A program made the position numbers and the translations under genes. The notes beneath the pieces are model-generated. The model had not been told where the DNA came from, did not search any database, and saw nothing but the letters and a program-made list of their open reading frames with translations. Shown here piece after piece: positions 34,090 to 43,643 of a stretch of DNA of 64,000 bases. Source of the stretch: UBA7985 sp965661545. Lineage in GTDB: Bacteria; Pseudomonadota; Alphaproteobacteria; UBA7985. Position 1 is the first letter of the stretch. Each line of letters begins with the position of its first letter. Location: positions 1-64,000 of the forward strand of contig CBFIEF010000013.1 of NCBI GenBank assembly GCA_965661545.1. The letters are read 5' to 3'.

Positions 34090-34980
34090 TTATAACCCGC
34101 CCTTGAGCTTCAGCAAGGGCACAGAGAAATCCCGTGCGCTGTGGCCGTCGTCAGCAAGCGCTTGATAGGCTTGCTCGGCGGCTTTGCCGAATTCAGCAGC
34201 CGCATCTGTGCCTTCCGCCGCGCCCATGGCGAGCTTTAGGTCTTTCAGCATCATCGCAACCGAAAATCCAGGCTGATAGTCTCGGTTCGATGGCGCCGCT
34301 GGTACGGGCCCTGGCGCCGGGCAGTAGGACGTCATGGACCAGCATTGGCCTGACGCTTTGCTGGAAATGTCAAAGAAGGTCTGCGCGTCCAAACCCAGCT
34401 TTTCTGCGAGGTTAAAGGCTTCACATGTTGCGATCATCGACACACCCAACAGCATGTTATTCGCAATTTTCGCCGCCTGACCGTTCCCGGCCCCGCCGGC
34501 GTGAAAGACGTTCGCACCCATGGTGGCCAAAACCGGTTCCGCGCGCGCAAAATCCACCGCTTCCCCACCCACCATAAAGGTCAGCGACCCGGCTTGAGCG
34601 GCGGCAACCCCGCCCGAAACCGGCGCATCGAGCATGGCAAAGCCAGCTTCCCGCGCCATTCGATGCGCTTGCCGCGCATCCTCAACCGCAATGGTCGAAC
34701 AATCGATCAGCAACGCCCCCGGTACCGCCGCGCGTGCGACCCGTCCCGTATCGAAATAGACGTCCAAAACGTGCGAACCAGCGGGCAGCATGGTGATCAC
34801 CATCTCCGCCCCCTGCGCAGCTGCCTCCGCGGAGTCCGCCACCTGCGCCCCCGCTGCTGCTGCTGCGTCCCGCGCCACAGACGACAGATCGTAGGCCGAG
34901 ATATCCATCCCGGCCTTGCACATGTTAGCACACATGCCCGAGCCCATATTGCCCAGGCCAATAAACGCTATTTTCGCCAT
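34090..34980 (-). CDS. mmsB: 3-hydroxyisobutyrate dehydrogenase
   Basis: The 296-residue protein has the Rossmann motif FIGLGNMGSGMCANM, the substrate motif MLDAPVSGGVAAAQAGSLTFMVGG (about 120-143), and the catalytic Lys in GNGQAAKIANNMLLG. It oxidises 3-hydroxyisobutyrate to methylmalonate semialdehyde in valine breakdown. It lies 24 bases after mmsA, the next enzyme in the pathway, so both are co-transcribed. Length and motifs are normal for the family. Confidence 0.93.
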   Translation of the reverse strand: MAKIAFIGLGNMGSGMCANMCKAGMDISAYDLSSVARDAAAAAGAQVADSAEAAAQGAEMVITMLPAGSHVLDVYFDTGRVARAAVPGALLIDCSTIAVEDARQAHRMAREAGFAMLDAPVSGGVAAAQAGSLTFMVGGEAVDFARAEPVLATMGANVFHAGGAGNGQAAKIANNMLLGVSMIATCEAFNLAEKLGLDAQTFFDISSKASGQCWSMTSYCPAPGPVPAAPSNRDYQPGFSVAMMLKDLKLAMGAAEGTDAAAEFGKAAEQAYQALADDGHSARDFSVPLLKLKGGL

Positions 34981-35004
34981 GACTGAACCGACCGCTTCGC
35001 GGGC

Positions 35005-36504
35005 TTAGGACATGGTCGGAATGACAAAGGCCTGATCGCCGATGTTCTCAGACCCCGGCCAGCGCTGCGTCACTGTCTTCACTTGGCTCCAGAACCGGAC
35101 GCCTTCCATGCCGTACTGGTTGTGATCGCCAAAGCCCGACCGCTTCCAACCGCCAAAGGAGTGATAGGACACCGGAACCGGGATCGGCACGTTGATACCG
35201 ACCATGCCGACGTTGACCTGAGAGGCAAATTCCCGCGCCGCTTGGCCGTTCTGGGTAAAGATCGCCACGCCGTTGCCGTACTGATGCTGACTTGGCAGTT
35301 GCACCGCTTCTTCGAGTGATTCAGACCGCACAACTTGCAGCACCGGGCCAAAGATTTCCTCGTGATAGGTCTTCATGCCCGGCTTGACGTTGTCGAAAAG
35401 GCTTGGACCGATGAAGTAGCCATCTTCGTTGCCTTGCAGCTTCATCCCACGGCCATCCAGCAGCAAGTCTGCGCCTTCGTCCACGCCCAGTTGGATCATG
35501 CTCTCGACCTTGTTCTTATGAACGTCCGAGACCACGGGGCCATAGTGCGCTTCAGGATCAGTCGAGATGCCAACCTTGAGCGCGCGTGCCGCGTCAGCCA
35601 TCCGCTCGACGAACTCGTCGCCGGTTTTCTTGCCAACCGTCACCGCAACCGGCAGCGCCATGCACCGCTCGCCCGCTGAGCCGTAGGCCGCGCCGACAAT
35701 GTCCTTGACGGCCTGTTCCATGTTTGCGTCGGGCATGATGATGCCGTGGTTCTTCGCCCCGCCCATGCACTGCATCCGCTTACCGTTTGCAGTGCCGTTC
35801 ATGTAGACGTAATGCGCGATGTCGGATGAGCCGACAAAGGAAACGGCCCGAATTTCCGGCGCCGCCAAAATACCGTCCACCGCTTGCTTGTCACCGTGTA
35901 CGACGTTGAGCACACCCGCAGGCCCACCTGCTTCCATGAACAATTCCGCCAAGCGAACGGGCAAGGACGGATCCTTCTCCGATGGCTTCAGGATGAAAGT
36001 GTTACCCATCGCGATAGACATGGAGAACATCCACATCGGGATCATGGCCGGAAAGTTAAACGGCGTAATCCCCGCCGTGACACCCAGCGCTTGCCGCATA
36101 GAGTACACGTCGATGCCCGGTCCTGCGGCGTTAGTGTATTCGCCCTTAGACAGGTGCGGAACCCCGCACGCAAACTCGACCACTTCCAAGCCGCGCTGAA
36201 TATCACCGTGACTGTCCGCAACCACTTTGCCATGTTCTGAAGACAGCAAGTGTGCCAGCTCGTCGGCGTTTTCTTCGATCAAGTGCTTCAGCTTGAACAT
36301 CACCCGCGCCCGGCGCTGCGGGTTTGTTGCTGCCCAAGCCGGCTGCGCAGCAGCGGCGGCGTCGATGGCTTGCTGCAAAATCGCATCGTCGGCGAAATCG
36401 ACCTGTGCCTGAACTTGCCCGGTGTTCGGGTTGTAAATGTCACCTTTGCGCGCGCCTGTACCGGCGACGTGCTGACCATTAATAAAATGCTGGACCTGAC
36501 GCAT
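35005..36504 (-). CDS. mmsA: CoA-acylating methylmalonate-semialdehyde dehydrogenase
   Basis: From ATG 36504 (GGGAG 8 bases upstream) the protein has 499 residues. Aldehyde dehydrogenase signatures are ITPFNFPAMIPMWMFSMSIAMGNTFILKPSEKDP, FVGSSDIAHYVY, GGAKNHGIIMPDANM and the catalytic Cys in GSAGERCMALPVAV. The NFPAMIPMWM and GERCMA patterns are typical of MmsA. It converts methylmalonate semialdehyde to propionyl-CoA with NAD+ and CoA. It heads the mmsA-mmsB unit and is divergent, over 230 bases, from the reductive-dehalogenase-like fusion gene. The frame is open to 36630, but the start there lacks a ribosome site. Confidence 0.95.
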   Translation of the reverse strand: MRQVQHFINGQHVAGTGARKGDIYNPNTGQVQAQVDFADDAILQQAIDAAAAAQPAWAATNPQRRARVMFKLKHLIEENADELAHLLSSEHGKVVADSHGDIQRGLEVVEFACGVPHLSKGEYTNAAGPGIDVYSMRQALGVTAGITPFNFPAMIPMWMFSMSIAMGNTFILKPSEKDPSLPVRLAELFMEAGGPAGVLNVVHGDKQAVDGILAAPEIRAVSFVGSSDIAHYVYMNGTANGKRMQCMGGAKNHGIIMPDANMEQAVKDIVGAAYGSAGERCMALPVAVTVGKKTGDEFVERMADAARALKVGISTDPEAHYGPVVSDVHKNKVESMIQLGVDEGADLLLDGRGMKLQGNEDGYFIGPSLFDNVKPGMKTYHEEIFGPVLQVVRSESLEEAVQLPSQHQYGNGVAIFTQNGQAAREFASQVNVGMVGINVPIPVPVSYHSFGGWKRSGFGDHNQYGMEGVRFWSQVKTVTQRWPGSENIGDQAFVIPTMS

Positions 36505-36734
36505 GAGGCTCTCTCCCAAAATCCGCGTGCTGTTAAGCGGTGACTGTGCCGCTCTGAACCGCTGGTGAAAAGTCCGAAACGTGCAAAGCGGGTCTCCAAT
36601 CGCTATTTCAGGCCCTAAAACCAGCGTCATCGTCTGTTTCAGGCACGCCTCCCCCTGCTACAGGCCTTGATTCGTGTTCGTAAATGCGGTCAGATTGATA
36701 AATTAGGTAACACGTCAACAAAACTGGGTTCACC

Positions 36735-39700
36735 ATGGGCTTACGCTGGAAATCGACAAAGAAACGCCCGGTTCACTTAGGGGCATTTCCGCTCGAAAAG
36801 CTCGAACGCGTCGAAGCGCCGGTGGGACTGGACAGCCTAAAGCCGCCGCAGTCCCTGTCTTTTGATCGCCCCAGCGACCCCGCCTCCATCGTGAATGCGA
36901 TGGGCGAGTATATGGGCATGTTGGACGCCGTGCGGATCGGAAACATCAACGGCGCAACCGCCGTCTGTCCAGATGACCTGACCGAGCGCGCCGAACACCT
37001 CAAGGCCTTTGGCTATTTTGGCGACGCCAGCATGATGGGTGCCTGCGCGCTTGATCCCTCTGATCGGCTTGAGCACTCCTTCCGAAACCCCGACATCGAT
37101 CGCCTTGCCGAGCGTCTTCGGACTGAGCAAACCAAGACCCTCGCCGCCGGGATCGACGCCATCATGGCCGACCTCCGCGACAGCATCAGCGCCCCGGAAA
37201 CCAGCATCGACGGCCACACCCACGTTCTGCTGTTCCTCTTCGCCCATCCCCGCGCCCCGCGCGCAGACGAACCGGGGACAGGCTGGATCGGCGCAGCCCA
37301 AGCCCAGCGCTCCGCCCTGCGCGCCAACGAAGGCGCAGCCGTCATCGCCAACTATCTACGCTCCCTTGGCTATCAGGCGCGTAGCCATTCCCAAGCCACC
37401 GCCGACATCGACCTGCGCCGGGTCGCCGTGCGCGCAGGCCTCGCCGTAGTGCAAGACGACCGGCAGATCGGCAACCCTTTGGTGCCAGACGGTTTTGGCT
37501 TGGCCGCCGTCACCACCGATTTCGCCTTTGCCACCGATTTGCCGCTGAACCCCCGACAAAGCTGGCCCCTGCGCCAAGCCCCCAAAACCGCCTTTGCGCG
37601 CCGTGATTTCGTGCTCAGCGAGCACCGCTTTGAAACGCTCAAGCGCGTGGAAGACACCACCACCTATATCGACGAACCCCGCGTCGCTCGCGTGCCCAAG
37701 CGCACGGACATGTTCGCCCGCTCGATCTTTGGTGATTTGGGTAAGAACGTGCAGGAAGCCGCCAAAAATGGCCGATATATTACCCGCGCGCCCGTGTCCT
37801 ACGCCCAGCGCCGCGCGCTTGGGGCCTTTGTGCTGATCCAGAACGGCGATCCAGCACCAAAAGCAGCGCCAGACACCAGCGACCCGCAGATCAACGCCGA
37901 CCGTGTCAAAGCCGCCGCCTATTGGCTGGGTGCAGATGCCGTCGGCCTGTCACGCTGTCCAGAGTGGAGCTATTACAGCCACGATGCCCGCGGCGACGAG
38001 ATCACACCTTATCATTCCGAGGCCATATCGATCATCATTGATCAGGGCTTTGAGACCATGGACGGCGCATCCGGTGACGACTGGATTTCCGGCGCCCAGT
38101 CCATGCGCGCCTATTTGCGCTTTTCACTGATTGGCGGCGTCCTTGCCCAACATATCCGCGATTTGGGCTACGGAGCACGAGCGCACACGGTTCTCGATGG
38201 TGAAGTGCTGCAACCCCCGCTGTTGCTGCTCTCTGGTTTGGGCGAAGTCAGCCGGATCGGCGAAGTCATCCTCAACCCCTTCCTCGGCCCCCGCCTGAAA
38301 TCCGGTGTCGTGACAACCAACATGCCGCTCGCCCACGACCGCCCCATCGATTTCGGCCTGCAAAACTTCTGCGACAGCTGCAACAAATGCGCGCGCGAGT
38401 GCCCCAGCGGAGCAATCACCGCCGGGCCAAAGTTGATGTTCAACGGCTATGAAATCTGGAAATCCGACAGCCAGCGCTGCACCACCTACCGCATCACTGT
38501 TCCCGGCGGAGCCATGTGTGGGCGGTGCATGAAGACCTGCCCTTGGAACCTCGAAGGACTGTTCACCGAAGCGCCGTTCCGGTGGGCTGCGATGAACATT
38601 CCCGCTGCTGCGCCGGTTCTCGCCAAGCTGGACGACATGGCCGGAAACGGTGGTCTGAACCCGGTGAAGAAGTGGTGGTGGGATCTGGAAATGTTCGAAG
38701 ACGGCGGCTTTCGGCCAACGGAAACCGAGGTCAACGCCCGCGACCTGCAAACCGATTTGGACCTGAAATACGAAGACCAAACCCTCGCCGTCTACCCCGC
38801 CAACCTCGCCCCACCGCCGTGGCCTTACCCCTATGCGATGGACCGGGAAAAGGGGATTGAAGCCTATCAAGCGATGATCACTGCCGAGGCCTACAAGCTG
38901 CGCTTAGCCCAAGGCGACACCGAAGGCCTCGCCCACGAATACAAAATCGACGGTGACGCACCCGTTCTGCCGGTCACAATCTCCAAAGTCGAAGAAATGG
39001 CCCCCGGCTTAACGCGTTACGAGCTCAGCGATCCCGACGGCAAACCCTTACCAGAATGGACCGCTGGTGGTCACATCGACATTGTTGTTGCGCCAGAATT
39101 TCTGCGCCAATACAGCCTCGCTGGCGACCCGGCTGACCGCTCAAAGTACGTCATTGGCGTGCTGCGTGAAGACGACGGCAAAGGCGGCTCCAAGCTGCTG
39201 CACCGGATTTTCAGCGAAGGCCGCAAGATCTTTATCTCCAAGCCCATCAACCACTTCCCCGTGGCCGAAACCAGTGGCAAACATTGGCTCATGGGTGGCG
39301 GCATTGGCGTTACGCCGATGATTGCGATGGCGCACGAGCTGCATGCTCAAGGCCGTGATTTCGCGCTACACTACAGCTTTTCCAAGCGCGCAAGCGCCGG
39401 GTTCCTGACCGAACTGGCGGACGTGCCATGGAAAGACAAAATCAGCCTCTACTGCTCCGAAGAAGGAACCCGCGCCGACCTCTCCGCTCTGCTTGCCGCC
39501 TATACTGCTGGTGATCACGTCTATACCTGCGGGCCAGATGTCTACATGCAGTCGGTCATGGACGCCGCAACCGCCTTTCCCGAAGACGCACGCCATCTGG
39601 AATACTTCGCTGTTCCCGAAGCGCCCGAATACGAAAACCACCCCTTCACCATCCACCTCGCCCGCGATGGGCGCACCTTTGAGGTTCCGGAAGACAAATC

Positions 39701-39905
39701 CGCCGCTGAAATCCTGCAATCCGCAGGCTTCAAGATTGACATCAAGTGCTCAGACGGCATTTGCGGCGTGTGTAAGTGCGGCGTGGTTGAGGGCGAGGTT
39801 GAGCATCGGGACTTTGTGCTCTCCAAAGCCCAACGCAAAGACCAGATCATCACCTGTCAATCCCGCGCCGGCACGCCGGGCGGCACTGTCGTTCTCGACC
39901 TTTAA
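36735..39905 (+). CDS. Self-sufficient reductive-dehalogenase-like fusion (RdhA core plus NAD(P)H-flavin-[2Fe-2S] reductase)
   Basis: This 1056-residue protein has a long N-terminal region (1-535) resembling the cobalamin-binding RdhA fold, then two iron-sulfur motifs: CDSCNKCARECP (546-557) and CTTYRITVPGGAMCGRCMKTCP (582-603). Residues about 740-965 form an oxidoreductase of the phthalate-dioxygenase-reductase type (RQYSLAGDP flavin site; GGGIGVTPM and CGPDVYM nucleotide site). The end (about 968-1056) is a [2Fe-2S] ferredoxin with CSDGICGVCKCG and a later C1041. There is no twin-arginine signal, so it is cytosolic. This is the layout of catabolic RdhAs from aerobic marine bacteria that remove halogen from halophenols using NADPH. 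The substrate here is unknown. A DOPA-dioxygenase-like gene follows 26 bases downstream. Confidence 0.85.
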   Translation: MGLRWKSTKKRPVHLGAFPLEKLERVEAPVGLDSLKPPQSLSFDRPSDPASIVNAMGEYMGMLDAVRIGNINGATAVCPDDLTERAEHLKAFGYFGDASMMGACALDPSDRLEHSFRNPDIDRLAERLRTEQTKTLAAGIDAIMADLRDSISAPETSIDGHTHVLLFLFAHPRAPRADEPGTGWIGAAQAQRSALRANEGAAVIANYLRSLGYQARSHSQATADIDLRRVAVRAGLAVVQDDRQIGNPLVPDGFGLAAVTTDFAFATDLPLNPRQSWPLRQAPKTAFARRDFVLSEHRFETLKRVEDTTTYIDEPRVARVPKRTDMFARSIFGDLGKNVQEAAKNGRYITRAPVSYAQRRALGAFVLIQNGDPAPKAAPDTSDPQINADRVKAAAYWLGADAVGLSRCPEWSYYSHDARGDEITPYHSEAISIIIDQGFETMDGASGDDWISGAQSMRAYLRFSLIGGVLAQHIRDLGYGARAHTVLDGEVLQPPLLLLSGLGEVSRIGEVILNPFLGPRLKSGVVTTNMPLAHDRPIDFGLQNFCDSCNKCARECPSGAITAGPKLMFNGYEIWKSDSQRCTTYRITVPGGAMCGRCMKTCPWNLEGLFTEAPFRWAAMNIPAAAPVLAKLDDMAGNGGLNPVKKWWWDLEMFEDGGFRPTETEVNARDLQTDLDLKYEDQTLAVYPANLAPPPWPYPYAMDREKGIEAYQAMITAEAYKLRLAQGDTEGLAHEYKIDGDAPVLPVTISKVEEMAPGLTRYELSDPDGKPLPEWTAGGHIDIVVAPEFLRQYSLAGDPADRSKYVIGVLREDDGKGGSKLLHRIFSEGRKIFISKPINHFPVAETSGKHWLMGGGIGVTPMIAMAHELHAQGRDFALHYSFSKRASAGFLTELADVPWKDKISLYCSEEGTRADLSALLAAYTAGDHVYTCGPDVYMQSVMDAATAFPEDARHLEYFAVPEAPEYENHPFTIHLARDGRTFEVPEDKSAAEILQSAGFKIDIKCSDGICGVCKCGVVEGEVEHRDFVLSKAQRKDQIITCQSRAGTPGGTVVLDL

Positions 39906-39931
39906 CCCCTGCTACCAAGGAACCGACTTAC

Positions 39932-40264
39932 ATGCCTGAACAGGTGATTACCGGCTACCACGCCCACGTCTATTTTGATGCTGATACGGTCGAAAAGGCC
40001 ACCGCCCTGTGCGCGGCAGCACGAGACCGGTTTGGCGTGGTGATGGGCCGGGTGCACGAGCGCCCCGTCGGTCCGCACCCGATGTTTTCCTGCCAGCTTG
40101 CAGCCTCAATCGAGCAATTTGGCGCGCTTCTGCCGTGGCTGGCGCTGAACCGTGACGGCCTGATCGTCTTTGCCCATCCGGAAACCGGCGACGACTTGGC
40201 CGATCACCGCGATCACGGCATATGGCTGGGGACGGGCTTGGAGCTGGATCTCAGTATCTTCTGA
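39932..40264 (+). CDS. DOPA 4,5-dioxygenase family protein
   Basis: The 110-residue protein has the family motifs GYHAHVYFDADT (metal His pair), RPVGPHPMFSCQLA and FAHPETGDDLADHRDHGIWLGT. Members are small non-haem iron enzymes of the vicinal-oxygen type that cleave catechol rings or are of unknown function. AAGGA precedes the ATG by about 9 bases, and it lies 26 bases after the fusion gene, so they share a transcript. A ring-cleavage step after dehalogenation of a halophenol is a plausible but unproven link. The next gene converges. Confidence 0.85.
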   Translation: MPEQVITGYHAHVYFDADTVEKATALCAAARDRFGVVMGRVHERPVGPHPMFSCQLAASIEQFGALLPWLALNRDGLIVFAHPETGDDLADHRDHGIWLGTGLELDLSIF

Positions 40265-40271
40265 AACGCCG

Positions 40272-40865
40272 CTATTCCGCTGGACAAGGCGCGCCCAAAG
40301 CGTCCCATTGCAGAATGAAGCCAACCAATTCCGCCGCTGAATAGGGCGCAGACTCGCGCCCCGGTCCGGGGTTCCAGCCCCACAGCACCAGCGCGTCATG
40401 CCCAACGTGATCTGCCACGTCGTCGAGGGTTCGCTGGCCGTTCATCGCCGGGTTCTTGATCTGCTCGCAAATCTCCCGCGAGCTGCGCCCTGCCCACTGC
40501 ATCTCGACCGGCGGCAAAGCCCAGTGCGGCGCGCCGGGTGGGCCGTGCGGGGTATCGACGTTTTGCGTGCGGTGACAGGTGGCGCAGGGCAAGGTTTCGG
40601 ACCCATCTCGGCTTGCGCCGCCGTGAATGTTCATGCCGTGCGCCCGCGCACCATCACTGCCGTAATGCGCGCCAGACCACAGCGGGATATTATCGTCGCC
40701 AACGTGACAATTACTGCACCGAGGGTGGGCAAAGACTTCGTGAATTTGCGCCCACAGCGCCAAGCCCGCATCGTCGGCCAAACCCGCGCTCTGCGCTGCT
40801 GCTGGACCGTGTTGCAGGACGATAAGGCTTAGACCTGTCAGCAGGCCAAGAATCATGCGTTTCAT
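40272..40865 (-). CDS. Dihaem cytochrome c of the molybdenum hydroxylase operon
   Basis: The 197-residue protein has a signal peptide (MKRMILGLLTGLSLIVLQHGPAAAQ) and two haem motifs, CSNCH (50-54) and CATCH (94-98). Further His and Met residues could be axial ligands. It is exported and attached covalently to haem in the periplasm. It is the last gene of iorA-iorB-cytochrome, 20 bases after iorB, and most likely takes electrons from the [2Fe-2S] subunit to the respiratory chain. No membrane anchor beyond the signal is evident. Confidence 0.83.
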   Translation of the reverse strand: MKRMILGLLTGLSLIVLQHGPAAAQSAGLADDAGLALWAQIHEVFAHPRCSNCHVGDDNIPLWSGAHYGSDGARAHGMNIHGGASRDGSETLPCATCHRTQNVDTPHGPPGAPHWALPPVEMQWAGRSSREICEQIKNPAMNGQRTLDDVADHVGHDALVLWGWNPGPGRESAPYSAAELVGFILQWDALGAPCPAE

Positions 40866-40885
40866 GGTGTTTGCTCCGGTCCTGC

Positions 40886-43126
40886 TTACACAAACGAGAT
40901 GTGTTTGTTCATGGGAAGCTCGCGGACGCGAACGCCGCTGGCCGCGAAAATCGCGTTGGCGAGCGCGGGCGGAGCCGCGGGCACGGGCGGCTCACCCACG
41001 CCGCGCACGTCCGATCCATTATCCACCGCTTGAACGATGATTTCTGGCGTTTGATAGAGCCGCATCGCTTCGTGCTGATGATAATTCGTCTGCTGCGCCA
41101 TGCCGTCAGCGTAGGTAATCTCGCTGTTCATCGCGTGCCCAAGGCCCCAGATGACGCCGCCCTGAACCAGATTTTCGAAGTTCAGCGGATCCAACACCGG
41201 GCCCACATCCAGCGTGGTGAAAACGCGGTCAATGCGGATGCCTGCGTCGGTGTTTGTTACCTCCACAACCATCGCAACCGGCACACCAAAACTCTCAACA
41301 AAGGCAACCCCGCGCCCTTGGTTCGGTCCCATGGCGCTGCCCCAGTTGCTCAGCACGTCCACAGCCTCCAACACACGCCGATACGGTCCATAGTCCATCA
41401 GCGCCAAACGCCCCTCCAGCGGGTCTTGCCCGGCTTGGATCAGCAATTCGTCCATTGAGCAATCCGCGAAAAAGCCGGATGTCGCCGCGCCGACCGCGCG
41501 CCAAGAACTGGTCGGCGCAAGCTCTGGCACCCGATAACCCCGCACGCGGAAGTTTTCCAGCGCGTAAGGCTGGCTCCACGCCCCCGAAACAATCTCCGGA
41601 TCGGGCCCGGGCACGCTCAAGCCCAGCCGTCCGGCTTGCGAGCTGACCGCCGAGACTGAAGCAATCGCCAGATCCAAGCTGCGCACCTGCCCGCCCTCAA
41701 CCACGCCCCGCGTCCGCGCCATGGTGATTTGGCGAGGGTAGTCGTGGGCGAAGTCTTCCTCGCGGGAGAACGTCATTTTGATCGGAACGCCCTTCATCTG
41801 CTGCGCAATTTCAGCGGCCAGCTTGACGAATTCAAACTCCAACCGATGCCCAAAACTACCGCCAATGAATTGGTTGTAGAACGTGATTTGATCCGCCTGC
41901 ATACCCAGCACAGTAGCGACTTGTTGCAGCAAGAACGTCGGCAGCTGATGCCCGGTCCAAATCGTTGCGCCGTCATCAGTCACCTGCACGATCGCATTGA
42001 GCGGCTCCAGCGGCTGATGCGCGGCATATCCTGCGCGATACTCGATTTCCGTCGTGGGCCCCGCCAAATTGGCAGCGTCGGCGTCGCCAACGCTGAAGTA
42101 TTGATTGTCAAAACGCTCTTCGGTGAACGAGTTTCCGACCTCTTTCCAATGGTCTGCCTGCTCGGCGGGATAGGGCGCAGGCCCCCACTCGAACTCAATG
42201 GCATCCAAGGCACGAAACGCCCGCCACGTGTTGTCAGCAATCACCGCAACACCGCCGGTCACCGGCACCACGCGCTCAACCCCGCGCATAGCCTCAGCCT
42301 TGGACGCGTCAAAACCGATCAAGTCGCCAAACTGCCGTGGATTGGTACGAACGGCGGCGTGTTTCATGCCTTCAACGGCAACATCGATGCCGTAGGTTAG
42401 CGTTCCCGTCGATTTAGCCGGAACATCCAGCCGCATCATGTCGGTTCCCAGCAACTTCCACGCGCTCGGATCGCGCAGCGCCACCTCGCCCACAGGCGGA
42501 ATATCCGCCGCAGCCTCAGCCAGCGCGGTGTAGGGTATTTCTCGGCCATCGGGCAGGATTACGTGGCTGTTCGCTGTGCTCAGATCCGCCACAGCAACAC
42601 CGTAGACCCCTGCCGCAGCGCGTTTCAGCGTTTCTCGCGCCGATGCTCCGGCTGCGCGCAGCTTAACGAAGCTGTCGGGCATGCTCGACGAGCCTCCGGT
42701 TCCCATCGCGCCCAGCATCTTGAACGCTGAGGTCATGATCCCGCGCATGATGGTTGGCAGCGTTCCCTGATCCCGGCTCAAGAATGGTGCGGCGGCCCCG
42801 CCCAAAGCGGTGTTCCAGTACGCTGGCGCAGGCATGCCGAACGACACGTCAAAACTGCCCCACTCAAGGTCCATTTCTTCGGCGATCAGCGCAGCCTGAG
42901 TCGAAAACACGCCCTGCCCTTTTTCCGCATGCGGCGCGATCAGCGTGATCCCAGCGGACGTGACCGTTACCCACGGGTTAAAGGTCGCTTCGCCCTCGTC
43001 GACGGCTTGAATAAGCGGGTTTCGGTGCGGATTTCTCACCGCCCAAACCCCAAAAGCAACGCCGCCCGTTACCGCAGCCGACGCCAGCAAAAAGCCGCGC
43101 CGGGCAATCTTTCCCGCAGCTGACAT
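40886..43126 (-). CDS. iorB: Xanthine-oxidase-family molybdopterin subunit, isoquinoline 1-oxidoreductase-like
   Basis: The 746-residue protein has a twin-arginine signal (KIARRGFLLASAAVTGGVAFG) and repeats of the aldehyde/xanthine dehydrogenase large subunit: NAIVQVTDDGATIWTGHQLPTFLLQQVA, FIGGSFGHRLEFEFVKLAAEIA, SWRAVGAATSGFFADCSMDELL, GVGEPPVPAAPPALANAIFAASGVRVRELPM with the catalytic Glu in VGEPPV. It would hydroxylate an N-heteroaromatic or aldehyde in the periplasm. It follows iorA by 3 bases and is followed by a cytochrome c gene, the arrangement for a cytochrome-linked, FAD-free hydroxylase. The true substrate is unknown. Confidence 0.9.
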   Translation of the reverse strand: MSAAGKIARRGFLLASAAVTGGVAFGVWAVRNPHRNPLIQAVDEGEATFNPWVTVTSAGITLIAPHAEKGQGVFSTQAALIAEEMDLEWGSFDVSFGMPAPAYWNTALGGAAAPFLSRDQGTLPTIMRGIMTSAFKMLGAMGTGGSSSMPDSFVKLRAAGASARETLKRAAAGVYGVAVADLSTANSHVILPDGREIPYTALAEAAADIPPVGEVALRDPSAWKLLGTDMMRLDVPAKSTGTLTYGIDVAVEGMKHAAVRTNPRQFGDLIGFDASKAEAMRGVERVVPVTGGVAVIADNTWRAFRALDAIEFEWGPAPYPAEQADHWKEVGNSFTEERFDNQYFSVGDADAANLAGPTTEIEYRAGYAAHQPLEPLNAIVQVTDDGATIWTGHQLPTFLLQQVATVLGMQADQITFYNQFIGGSFGHRLEFEFVKLAAEIAQQMKGVPIKMTFSREEDFAHDYPRQITMARTRGVVEGGQVRSLDLAIASVSAVSSQAGRLGLSVPGPDPEIVSGAWSQPYALENFRVRGYRVPELAPTSSWRAVGAATSGFFADCSMDELLIQAGQDPLEGRLALMDYGPYRRVLEAVDVLSNWGSAMGPNQGRGVAFVESFGVPVAMVVEVTNTDAGIRIDRVFTTLDVGPVLDPLNFENLVQGGVIWGLGHAMNSEITYADGMAQQTNYHQHEAMRLYQTPEIIVQAVDNGSDVRGVGEPPVPAAPPALANAIFAASGVRVRELPMNKHISFV

Positions 43127-43129
43127 CGA

Positions 43130-43588
43130 CTACGCCCCCCGCACTTTGGCCGCTGCCGTCTTCACCGCTGCCCGAATCCGGGGATAGGTGCCACAGCGGC
43201 ATAAATTGGCTGAAAGCGCTTGGTCGATTTGCTCGTCGCTTGGATTTGGAATGCGGTTGATCAGGTCAGCAGCGGACATGATTTGCCCGGCCTGACAATA
43301 GCCACACTGCGCCACTTGATGCTCGATCCATGCTTCTTGGACCGCATGCAGGTTATCCGGCGTTCCCAGGCCTTCGATTGTCTTGACCGCGCCGTCCAGC
43401 TCGCCGATTTGTACAGCGCAGGAGCGGACTGCTTTGCCGCCCACATTGACCGTGCAGGCCCCACATTGCGCAATGCCACAGCCATACTTTGGCCCCGTGA
43501 TGCCCAGCTCGTCCCGCAACACCCACAACAGCGGCATTTCCGGTTCGACATCGACCTCATAGGTCTGCTCATTTACGATCAATCGCAT
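43130..43588 (-). CDS. iorA: [2Fe-2S] subunit of the molybdenum hydroxylase
   Basis: The 152-residue protein has two [2Fe-2S] clusters: plant-type with C37, C42, C45 and C57 (KYGCGIAQCGACTVNVGG) and the helical type with C95, C98, C130 and C132 (QCGYCQAGQIM; LCRCGTYPRIR). It moves electrons from the molybdenum site to the cytochrome. It has no signal peptide and would ride out with the twin-arginine partner IorB, which starts 3 bases downstream. The operator-like palindrome at 43644 lies 56 bases before its ATG. Confidence 0.93.
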   Translation of the reverse strand: MRLIVNEQTYEVDVEPEMPLLWVLRDELGITGPKYGCGIAQCGACTVNVGGKAVRSCAVQIGELDGAVKTIEGLGTPDNLHAVQEAWIEHQVAQCGYCQAGQIMSAADLINRIPNPSDEQIDQALSANLCRCGTYPRIRAAVKTAAAKVRGA

Positions 43589-43643
43589 CTTTCCATCCCC
43601 AGAAAAAGCCGCCGTACGCAGGCGCGCTCGATGGCGCCACCTA

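Noticed and set aside
40886..43588. Xanthine dehydrogenase proper
   Set aside because: There is no FAD subunit, the large subunit has a twin-arginine signal, and a cytochrome c gene follows; this fits the isoquinoline-type family better.
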